13,916 bases of DNA from Ferruginibacter sp. (GTDB lineage Bacteria > Bacteroidota > Bacteroidia > Chitinophagales > Chitinophagaceae), in contig JANXTN010000031.1 in the NCBI GenBank assembly GCA_025352435.1, forward strand, positions 1 through 13,916, in the 5' to 3' direction. A program made the position numbers and the translations under genes. The notes beneath the pieces were generated by a model, which made no database searches, had not been told where the DNA came from, and saw nothing but the letters and a program-made list of their open reading frames with translations. Positions 1-6,184 of this stretch are shown one piece after another (position 1 is the stretch's first letter; every line of letters begins with the position of its first letter).

Positions 1-1
1 C

Positions 2-112
2 GCAACCTTGGGCAACTTTCATAAAATATTTGATAAACGAATAAGTGGATTAATAGATGAACTTCAAAGCTTGCTAAGAATTGCAAGTTCACATTTGCAA
101 AATATTAATTAA
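2..112 (+). CDS. C-terminal fragment of an unidentified protein (5' end outside window)
   Basis: This frame is open from the window edge to a TAA at 110-112 and gives about 36 residues, beginning ATLGNFHKIF and ending SSHLQNIN. The other two plus frames stop within the first 45 bases. The segment has regularly spaced hydrophobic residues (L, F, I, L, I, L, LL, I, L), consistent with a terminal amphipathic helix. No family can be assigned from so short a tail, and a chance open frame is possible. If real, the gene runs convergently toward the NagB/PIG-L gene, and the hairpin element at 191-270 lies in its 3' region. Confidence 0.35.
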   Translation, partial: ATLGNFHKIFDKRISGLIDELQSLLRIASSHLQNIN

Positions 113-190
113 TCTAGATAATTCCTTCATCTCATTTCGCATTCGAATTCAATATTCGCTTGAATGTACTCAACAAAAGATGAAAGATGA

Positions 191-270
191 TACAAAGCCC
201 AAGGGCTGGCGGATAGAAGTGGAAATCCTTTTTGCTGCCTTTCAGCAAAAAGATTGTAACGCAGAGCCGC
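191..270 (+). ncRNA. Structured intergenic element, probably a dispersed Bacteroidota repeat/RNA motif
   Basis: A perfect 10-bp stem (CTTTTTGCTG at 228-237, CAGCAAAAAG at 243-252) has a 5-nt loop. It is enclosed by a second potential stem: GGCT (204-207) with AGCC (265-268) and GCG (209-211) with CGC (260-262). Between the stems lies an asymmetric internal loop holding GATAGAAGTGGAAATC on one side and GATTGTAA on the other. From memory, closely similar GATAG-AAGTGGAAATCC-TTTT ... AAAAGATTG-AACG strings, with variable hairpin sequence, recur between genes of many Bacteroidota; I could not search for this. No T-tract follows the hairpin on either strand, so it is a poor classical terminator. 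The strand is taken from the remembered core. Confidence 0.45.
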
Positions 271-327
271 TACAAATGCTGAACAAAATTACCTCAGCAC
301 ACAGCCCCACAAAATAATCTAAACCCT

Positions 328-2250
328 CTAAAACCTCCACCGCACAAAGGCTTCCATGGCGGCGTACTCTGCTAGGCCAAGTTTGTTGTAGAGGTCTGCG
401 GTGGCTTTGTTGCGCTCTTCGGCTCGTTTCCAAAACTCACGGCTATCTGCCCCTTGGAAGACTACGCCATCTTTTTGGCTCTGGTGTTTAAAGATGCCGT
501 TGCGTTTTTTAAGCACCTGATCTGGACTCATGGGCACGGCCATTTCTATTATATCTATATCCCACTCCGCCCATGCGCCTTTATAAAGCCACAGCCAGCA
601 ATCGTTCATAAAGGGCTGAGGCTTTAATCTTTTTACGGCTTCAAAAACAGCATCGAGACAAACTCTGTGTGTGCCGTGTGGATCTGCAAGATCGCCTGCG
701 GCATAAATCTGGTGCGGTTGTATTTGCTGTATTAATTTTTCTATGATGTTATAATCTTCTTCGCGGAGTTCGTTTTTTTCTACGAGACCAGTTTCGTAAA
801 AAGGCATGTTTAAAAAGTGCGCATTCTCAGGGGGCAAGCCTACAAACCTACAGGTGTTTTTTGCTTCTCCTTTACGGATAGTGCCTTTTACCTGGCGCAG
901 TGCGGGGATGTCTTTTTCGCCATTGCGTTTTACTTTTAAAAAGGCCAGTGCATCATCGTACATCTTTTCTGTGTCTTCGCTTTTTAAATTAAACTGCTCG
1001 TTGTAATCTTTTACAAACTCTATAAAACGCAGGGCTTCATCATCTGCCACTGCAATGTTACCGCTGGTTTGGTAGGCCACATGTACATCGTGTCCCTGAT
1101 CTAATAATCTTTGAAAAGTGCCCCCCATAGAAATGATATCATCATCGGGATGCGGACTAAAAATGAGTACTCTTTTTTTGGCAGGATTTGCACGCTCTGG
1201 CCTGTGCGTATCTTCTGCATTTGGCTTGCCGCCGGGCCAACCGGTAATGGTATGTTGCAATTGATTAAACACTTCAATATTGATATCGTATGCCTGCCCA
1301 TAGAGCGCTAACAAATCGCTCAAACCATTTTGATTGTAATTATTGTTGGTGAGTTTTAAAATAGATTTTTGCAGCGTAAAAGATAAATTTGTTACAGCTT
1401 TTTTAATAAGGTTTTTATTCCAGAAAACATCATCTGTAAGCCACGGCGTTTTTATGCGGGTGAGTTCTGCAGAACTGCTTTCATCCAGCACGAACTGCAC
1501 ATTTTGATGACCTTGCAAATAAGATGCAGGCACAAACTCTGTTACGGGGCCTTCCACAGCTTCTTTTACAATGTTTGCCTTCGCATCGCCCCATGCAAGA
1601 AGCACAATTCTTTTTGCTTTTAATATGCTGCCAATGCCCATTGTAATTGCCTTGCGAGGCACATTAGCGAGACCGCCAAATTGATAAGCGGCATCAAATC
1701 GGGTAAGATTATCCAGCGTTATTAACCTGGTAACGGAACTAACATGGCTGCCGGGTTCATTAAAACCAATGTGGCCATTGCGGCCGATACACAGCAATTG
1801 AAAATCTATACCTCCAAATGAAGCCACCTTTTGTTCATATGCTTCACAATGTTTTTTTACATCTTCAGGATTTATATCTCCCTGCGGAATAAAACAGTTT
1901 TGCTTTTTTATGTTGATGTGGTTGAACAAATTTTCGTTCATAAACCTGCCATAGCTTTGTATAGCATCTGGCTGCAGGCCAAAATATTCATCTAGGTTAA
2001 AGACAACAACGTTTTCAAAATTTAAGCCTTGCTCTTTGTGCAAACGAATTAATGCCGTGTAAACTTTGCGTGGTGTAGCGCCCGTTGCAAGCCCTAACAC
2101 AGTTCTTTGTCCCACTGTGTTTTTAGAAGTGATGAGTGCTGCTATTTCGTTTGCAACTGCATTACAAACTTCTTCAACAGAAGTATAGATAAGTGTATCT
2201 ATTTTCTCAAAAGATAATAGCCGCCTTGGGCTTGTTGTTTCATTGACCAT
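328..2250 (-). CDS. NagB-like glucosamine-6-phosphate deaminase domain fused to PIG-L/LmbE deacetylase domain
   Basis: The 640-residue protein has two domains. Residues about 20-290 resemble glucosamine-6-phosphate deaminase: a phosphate-binding loop LGLATGATP (52-60), FNLDEYFGL (84-92) with D87 matching the catalytic Asp72 of E. coli NagB, GRNGHIGFNEP (156-166) and GDAKA (221-225). Residues about 355-640 resemble PIG-L/LmbE zinc deacetylases, with SPHPDDD (365-371) and DPHGTH (523-528) supplying likely metal ligands. The same two-domain layout is known in Bacteroides (the BT_0258 type, a putative deaminase). E. coli NagB has Asp141 in the H143-containing active-site motif; here that position is Asn158, while His160 and Glu165 remain. 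Deaminase activity is therefore uncertain. The gene is divergent from murQ with 132 bp between them, and no separate nagA or nagB is in the window. One inferred role is deacetylation, perhaps with deamination, of amino sugars from MurQ. The start ATG at 2250 gives a typical NagB lead-in. Confidence 0.9.
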   Translation of the reverse strand: MVNETTSPRRLLSFEKIDTLIYTSVEEVCNAVANEIAALITSKNTVGQRTVLGLATGATPRKVYTALIRLHKEQGLNFENVVVFNLDEYFGLQPDAIQSYGRFMNENLFNHINIKKQNCFIPQGDINPEDVKKHCEAYEQKVASFGGIDFQLLCIGRNGHIGFNEPGSHVSSVTRLITLDNLTRFDAAYQFGGLANVPRKAITMGIGSILKAKRIVLLAWGDAKANIVKEAVEGPVTEFVPASYLQGHQNVQFVLDESSSAELTRIKTPWLTDDVFWNKNLIKKAVTNLSFTLQKSILKLTNNNYNQNGLSDLLALYGQAYDINIEVFNQLQHTITGWPGGKPNAEDTHRPERANPAKKRVLIFSPHPDDDIISMGGTFQRLLDQGHDVHVAYQTSGNIAVADDEALRFIEFVKDYNEQFNLKSEDTEKMYDDALAFLKVKRNGEKDIPALRQVKGTIRKGEAKNTCRFVGLPPENAHFLNMPFYETGLVEKNELREEDYNIIEKLIQQIQPHQIYAAGDLADPHGTHRVCLDAVFEAVKRLKPQPFMNDCWLWLYKGAWAEWDIDIIEMAVPMSPDQVLKKRNGIFKHQSQKDGVVFQGADSREFWKRAEERNKATADLYNKLGLAEYAAMEAFVRWRF

Positions 2251-2382
2251 AAGAAGATTTTTGAATCTTTTATTTCAGCTAAATATAGTTTGTTTTTTTA
2301 AAGATTCTTTCTGGTGAATTGAAAATTAATACAGAAATATTAAGCCGTAAATTGCATTTGCATTAAACAAATAAAAAAGAAT
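2251..2382. promoter_or_regulatory. Divergent promoter region between nagB-like gene and murQ
   Basis: This 132-bp AT-rich gap must hold the leaders of both divergent genes. It contains an inverted repeat, GAATCTTT (2263-2270) and AAAGATTC (2300-2307), and a small local hairpin AAGATT-tttg-AATCTT (2254-2269). On the minus strand TATATTTA (about 2279-2286) matches the Bacteroidota -7 consensus TAnnTTTG at seven of eight positions, but no good -33 TTTG partner is visible. No consensus promoter was seen for murQ. The promoter assignments are weak; the regulatory role follows mainly from the gene arrangement. Confidence 0.4.
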
Positions 2383-3207
2383 ATGCAGGAATTTATTAGG
2401 GTAACCGAGAGCACAAGTAATTACAATGATCTGGAAAAAATGAGTGTGCAGGAGATACTGGTAAATATTAATAAAGAGGATGAAACTGTTGCTGCTGCTG
2501 TGCATGCGGCTATGCCGCAAATAGAAAAACTGGTAACTATCATTGTAGATAACATGCTGGCAGGTGGTAGATTATTTTATATGGGTGCAGGCACGAGTGG
2601 ACGATTAGGTATATTAGATGCAAGTGAAATTCCCCCAACTTTTGGTATGCCTTATGGCATCATCATCGGGCTAATTGCCGGGGGAGAAAAAGCAATACAA
2701 AAAGCCATCGAAAATGCTGAGGATAGCCTCACACAAGGGTGGCTTGATTTGGAGGAACATGGCATAAATAAAAATGATGTAGTGATAGGAATTGCTGCAA
2801 GCGGTACAACGCCTTATGTAATTGGCGCACTGGAAGCATGCAGAAATAAAAATATAACAACTGGCTCTATAAGCTGTAACCAAGGCTCACCGCTGAGTGC
2901 AGCCGCAGACTATCCAATTGAAGTTGTAGTAGGCCCCGAGTTTGTTACTGGTAGTACCCGTATGAAAAGCGGCACGGCACAGAAGCTGGTGTTGAATATG
3001 ATATCAACTGCCGTGATGATACAGATAGGACGAGTGGAAGGAAATAAAATGGTGAACATGCAACTGACTAATGAAAAATTGGTGGACCGTGGCACCAAAA
3101 TGCTGATGGAAAAAACAGGTTTGGAAGATTATGAAACAGCGAAAAATCTGTTATTGAAATATGGAAGTGTGAAGAAGGCGATGGATCATTTGGCGAGTGG
3201 GAAGTAG
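2383..3207 (+). CDS. murQ: N-acetylmuramic acid 6-phosphate etherase MurQ
   Basis: MurQ cleaves the lactyl ether of MurNAc-6-phosphate to GlcNAc-6-phosphate and D-lactate in the cytoplasm, a step of peptidoglycan recycling. The 274-residue protein is a single SIS (sugar isomerase) domain enzyme, a little shorter than E. coli MurQ (about 298). Diagnostic motifs are VTES near the start, GAGTSGRLGILDASE (68-82), IPPTFG (83-88), IAASGTTPYV in the middle and GSTRMKSGTA in the C-terminal half. Glu82 and Glu113 align with the two catalytic glutamates reported for E. coli (Glu83 and Glu114). The ATG at 2383 puts the conserved TES motif at residues 8-10, as expected. The gene diverges from the nagB-like gene and converges on anmK, whose product makes its substrate. 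Its last codons (LASGK, stop) are written in the GGCGAGTGGG repeat that fills the downstream region, so the extreme C-terminus may come from repeat invasion. Confidence 0.96.
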   Translation: MQEFIRVTESTSNYNDLEKMSVQEILVNINKEDETVAAAVHAAMPQIEKLVTIIVDNMLAGGRLFYMGAGTSGRLGILDASEIPPTFGMPYGIIIGLIAGGEKAIQKAIENAEDSLTQGWLDLEEHGINKNDVVIGIAASGTTPYVIGALEACRNKNITTGSISCNQGSPLSAAADYPIEVVVGPEFVTGSTRMKSGTAQKLVLNMISTAVMIQIGRVEGNKMVNMQLTNEKLVDRGTKMLMEKTGLEDYETAKNLLLKYGSVKKAMDHLASGK

Positions 3208-3262
3208 GGAGGGGCGAGTGGGTAGAAAGCTAGTGGCTACAGGGGAAGGGCGAGTTGGGGTT
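3192..3262 (+). repeat. G-rich GGCGAGTGGG / CTAGTGGC degenerate repeat tract
   Basis: GGCGAGTGGG occurs at 3192-3201 and again at 3213-3222, 21 bp apart, followed by GTAGAAAGCTAGTGGC and GGCGAGTTGGGG (3249-3260). The tract begins inside the last codons of murQ. It is made of the same words (GTGGG, TAGAAA, CTAGTGGC), in inverted orientation, as the tract at 3528-3590 beyond the gap, so both convergent genes are followed by it in the sense direction. I remember similar GAGTGG/CTAGTGGC strings in intergenic DNA of other Bacteroidota, but this is unverified. Confidence 0.6.
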
Positions 3263-3583
3263 TTGCAAGTAGCGGATTTATAAGTATTTTTTTTATTTCA
3301 ATATTATCAAGAGTTATAAATTTTATTGTTCCATATAAGACAACATCCTCTAGCGTTAATTTCAATGCCTTTTTAATTGATCGTATTGTCCAAAATAATA
3401 AAACTACTTGTGAGTTTTTAATCCCCAAAAAATAACAGTTTTAATTTTTTTTACTCAGAAAATTCGTTGGCCAAGTTGCCCACTTTATATTGTCCACTTT
3501 CTTATTCTACTCAATGTTATTTTTTCCCCACTAGTCATTTCCTTCTAGCCATTTTCTACTAGTCACTCCCCACTCCCACTAGC
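3208..3583. other. Convergent intergenic region without a convincing gene
   Basis: These 376 bp separate the 3' ends of murQ and anmK. Both edges are repeat tracts in inverted orientation. The interior (about 3263-3470) is AT-rich with long T runs. A minus-strand open frame of 63 codons with a TTG start (3237-3428) reads into the left repeat tract, so its last residues are repeat-encoded, and it resembles no family I know. No clear intrinsic terminator for either gene was found. The layout of inverted repeats around a short AT-rich core could be a decayed small element, but no transposase or target duplication is evident. Confidence 0.5.
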
Positions 3584-3590
3584 CTAACCT
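3528..3590 (-). repeat. CTAGYCA repeat tract with 14-bp period
   Basis: CTAGTCA (3531), CTAGCCA (3545) and CTAGTCA (3559) start exactly 14 bp apart, each followed by a pyrimidine-rich spacer. CTCCCACTAGCC (3573-3584) follows out of phase. Two CCACTTT words further left (3480 and 3494) are also 14 bp apart and may be decayed units. The tract ends at the stop codon of anmK (3584-3586). Read on the minus strand it becomes CTAGTGGG/GGCTAG, the inverted counterpart of the tract after murQ. Confidence 0.65.
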
Positions 3591-4774
3591 GCAAAACTGA
3601 TCTTCCCCATACCCACACTTGGTGCAGTCTTACCAAAATTTGTTTCTCCGCCGCAAAATGCTTCATTGGCAAGTACTGCAAATAATATGGCTTCTTTTGC
3701 ATCTGGATTAATTCCTAATTCGCCTGTTGTTTTAAAAACTATTTCGGGTAATTGTTCTGTTATATTTTGCATAAGCAGAGGATTGTGCATGCCACCACCA
3801 CTGCCGTAAATAACTACATTGGTATTAGTTGATATTTGCTCAATGGCAGTAACAATCATATCTGCAGAAAATTTATTCAGCGTTGCCATTACATCGTATG
3901 CATTTAAATGATTTGTGTTCGAGGCCTGTTGCGCATTCGCTAAATAAACCAGATTAAACAATTCAGGCCCGGTAGTTTTTGGGAATGGCTTTGTAAAAAA
4001 TTCATTGTCCTTTAGAGATGCTAGAAGTGTATCTTCAACCTTTCCATGCAATGCGAAGCTCGCATTTTCATCATAATATTTTGCAGGAAAATGTTTCTGT
4101 ACATAAGCATCCATCATGGTATTTCCCGGGCCAACATCTGAGCAAAAAATATTATCAGCATTTTTATCGCCGGGTAAGTAAGTAAAGTTTGCAATGCCAC
4201 CAATATTTAATAATATGCGATTCTCACCAAGTTTGCTTAGCAATATATAATCTCCATAAATCGCCAATGGCGCACCTTCGCCACCTGCTGCAATATTTTT
4301 TTGTCTAAAATCGCTGATAGTTATTATGCCGGTCTTTACAGCGATATGATCACCATCTCCAATCTGCAAAGTGGCATTCCCAAAATCTGTCAGCCCATGC
4401 AAAGTTTTTGGCGCATGGTAAATAGTTTGGCCATGGCTTGCAATAATATCTACATCTGTATTTTTAATATTCCACTTTTGCAAAAGAGCAATTATTATTT
4501 CTGCATGTTGTATTCCAACCCATGCATTCAACAGCGTGAGTTTTTCCAGATCAATTTGTTTCTTGCTGAATATTGATTTTATTTCTTTCTTAAAAAAATC
4601 ATCATAAGGCACAGTTTCAAATTGCAGCAAATTCATTTCTATCTCGTTTCCACTTCCTTTAAAATTACAAAGCGCCACATCTAATCCATCTAAAGAAGTG
4701 CCACTCATCAGCCCTATGATAATTCGGGTTTCTTTTTGTGCAATACTGTGCAGGTGAGCAATATTTTTATTCAT
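3584..4774 (-). CDS. anmK: Anhydro-N-acetylmuramic acid kinase AnmK
   Basis: AnmK phosphorylates 1,6-anhydro-MurNAc with ATP while opening the anhydro ring, yielding MurNAc-6-phosphate, the substrate of MurQ. The 396-residue protein has the ASKHA-fold signatures of the family: GLMSGTSLDGLDVAL (21-35), ASHGQTIYH (112-120), FGNATLQIGDG (131-141), NIGGIANFTY (190-199), SDVGPGNTMMDA (212-223) and GSGGGMHNP (324-332). Asp213 in SDVGPGN matches the catalytic Asp182 of characterised AnmK enzymes. It is slightly longer than E. coli AnmK (369), partly through a short N-terminal lead of about 17 residues before the first motif. It follows susD on the same strand after 60 bp, but a strong terminator sits in that gap, so it may be expressed from read-through or separately. 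It converges on murQ across a repeat-rich gap. Confidence 0.96.
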   Translation of the reverse strand: MNKNIAHLHSIAQKETRIIIGLMSGTSLDGLDVALCNFKGSGNEIEMNLLQFETVPYDDFFKKEIKSIFSKKQIDLEKLTLLNAWVGIQHAEIIIALLQKWNIKNTDVDIIASHGQTIYHAPKTLHGLTDFGNATLQIGDGDHIAVKTGIITISDFRQKNIAAGGEGAPLAIYGDYILLSKLGENRILLNIGGIANFTYLPGDKNADNIFCSDVGPGNTMMDAYVQKHFPAKYYDENASFALHGKVEDTLLASLKDNEFFTKPFPKTTGPELFNLVYLANAQQASNTNHLNAYDVMATLNKFSADMIVTAIEQISTNTNVVIYGSGGGMHNPLLMQNITEQLPEIVFKTTGELGINPDAKEAILFAVLANEAFCGGETNFGKTAPSVGMGKISFAG

Positions 4775-4785
4775 AAAAGGAAGAT

Positions 4786-4814
4786 AAAAAAACAGCGACT
4801 TGTTATAGTCGCTG
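4786..4814 (-). terminator. Intrinsic terminator between susD and anmK
   Basis: Read on the minus strand, CAGCGACT (4814-4807), loop ATAACA, AGTCGCTG (4800-4793), then seven T (4792-4786). This gives a perfect 8-bp GC-rich stem followed directly by a U tract. It lies 20 bp after the susD stop and ends 11 bp before the anmK ATG. It would end most susCD transcripts or reduce expression of anmK relative to them. No alternative antiterminator stem was found by eye. Confidence 0.85.
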
Positions 4815-4834
4815 AATTAAAAAATATTTAAGAT

Positions 4835-6166
4835 CTATATAGCAGGATCTGCCGGAGTATTAGGATTTAATGCTCTTTCGTTTGCAGGGTACGGATAAAA
4901 ATTTCTGTTTCTTTCATCTGTAGGTGTTGGATTATCAGAAGGCGATGGTCTACCGAATCTTCTGTTATCTTCTAACCTCAATCCCTGAAGATACAGCTCT
5001 GCGCTTCTTTGTCTGTAAACTTCCAGTAATAAATTAGCCACGTCCACCGGACCGGCATAAGGAGGTAAATTTGCATTTACTCCAAATGGATCACCGGATG
5101 ATTGCGTACGCACTGCATTAATTTCTATCAACGCATCAGCTGCAGTTCCTAAGCCGGTTCCACGTAAAATTGATTCAGCTTTTATTAAGCGCATTTCATC
5201 CGGTAAATAAACAGGTATTGCCGATGTTTGTGTAGTGAAGAAACCTGCCATCGTCCGTAAAATATCCGGACCACTTGTAAATACTGGTGTGGTTGTGTAG
5301 AAATTTCTTCTTGCATCAGCCATATCATAAAATGCAGGTGGCAATCCAAAATAATCTCTTGGTCTAAATGCGGGAGAAATTCCAAGGTTATTCCAACCGG
5401 GATTGGAGCTAGTAGAGCTGTAGACAAATATAGATTTACTGGTGGGCGACACTAAAGCTGCTGCACTTTTTGCAGCTGCAAAATTGCCTGCCATCAAATT
5501 ATATCTTGCTCTGTATGCATTTATAACATTCGCAAGATCAAAGTTTGTTCCACCCAAAATCTTGGTCGTAAATTCCTGTGAAGGTGCTGTAGTTGCAACG
5601 GCAGCAGCAGCTTCATCTAACAGGACAACAGCAGTTTGCAACGCTGCAATTCTTCCTACAAAAATGGCCTTACCGTTACGATCAGTTTGAGTAGGACATT
5701 TTTCAAAACCTGTTGCGAGGGCACCAATTGCCATTGCCTTAAATAATTTTGCATTTGCAATTACGCCGCTTAGTGTTGCAGGATCGCTGGCTAAAACTGT
5801 TGGCGCATTATTTATCAAATCTTCTGCAGCAGCCATTGTACGCATACTGCTCGAAAATAGATTTACCAGATTATTATTATCGGTTGGTAAATTTTTACCG
5901 CCTGCTTCCAAATCAATAACATTTGCAAGAGTAGAAATTCCTTTTATCTCTCTGCTTGTACAAGCGGTAGTAATAATAAGAGGACCTAAGTTATTTGTTG
6001 AGTAGTATTGAACTAATGCCAAACTGTATCTCAGCATGCCTTCTCTTGTTGTTAGAACCTCAGCCGATGAAGCTGCATTCAAATTTGTAAAATCTTTTTT
6101 GCAACCACTAATTACTAAACTGCTTGCTGCAAAAAAGAACAATGTTTTATAAATTAATTTTTTCAT
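4835..6166 (-). CDS. SusD/RagB-family nutrient-binding outer-membrane lipoprotein
   Basis: SusD-like proteins are surface lipoproteins that cap a SusC channel and bind the substrate. The 443-residue protein starts with a lipoprotein signal: a positive start, a hydrophobic stretch, then ISGC with Cys22 as the lipidated residue, followed by KKD. The middle is alanine-rich and helical, in keeping with the TPR-like core. The C-terminal part has the family-typical EVYRQRSAELYLQGLR (382-397), then the NFYPYPANERALNPN region (422-436). It is shorter than most SusD proteins (about 500-600), so peripheral loops are likely reduced, and the substrate cannot be read from sequence. Its start lies 18 bp after the susC stop, the usual operon arrangement. 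The neighbouring anmK and murQ suggest, by inference only, a peptidoglycan-derived or amino-sugar substrate. Confidence 0.9.
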   Translation of the reverse strand: MKKLIYKTLFFFAASSLVISGCKKDFTNLNAASSAEVLTTREGMLRYSLALVQYYSTNNLGPLIITTACTSREIKGISTLANVIDLEAGGKNLPTDNNNLVNLFSSSMRTMAAAEDLINNAPTVLASDPATLSGVIANAKLFKAMAIGALATGFEKCPTQTDRNGKAIFVGRIAALQTAVVLLDEAAAAVATTAPSQEFTTKILGGTNFDLANVINAYRARYNLMAGNFAAAKSAAALVSPTSKSIFVYSSTSSNPGWNNLGISPAFRPRDYFGLPPAFYDMADARRNFYTTTPVFTSGPDILRTMAGFFTTQTSAIPVYLPDEMRLIKAESILRGTGLGTAADALIEINAVRTQSSGDPFGVNANLPPYAGPVDVANLLLEVYRQRSAELYLQGLRLEDNRRFGRPSPSDNPTPTDERNRNFYPYPANERALNPNTPADPAI

Positions 6167-6184
6167 TTTACTTTTTTTAAATAA

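Noticed and set aside
228..252. The 10-bp hairpin as an intrinsic terminator for the left fragment or the nagB-like gene
   Set aside because: No T-tract follows the stem on either strand, and the enclosing stem plus loop motifs fit a larger structured element better.
81..317. Plus-strand open frame of 78 codons after the left-edge gene fragment
   Set aside because: It overlaps the end of the left fragment in another frame and runs through the structured repeat-like element. The product looks like no known family and has no protein-like hydrophobic pattern.
3237..3428. Minus-strand open frame of 63 codons between murQ and anmK
   Set aside because: It needs a TTG start, its C-terminus is encoded by the degenerate repeat tract, and no family is recognised. 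It could be a decayed fragment, but the evidence does not support a gene.
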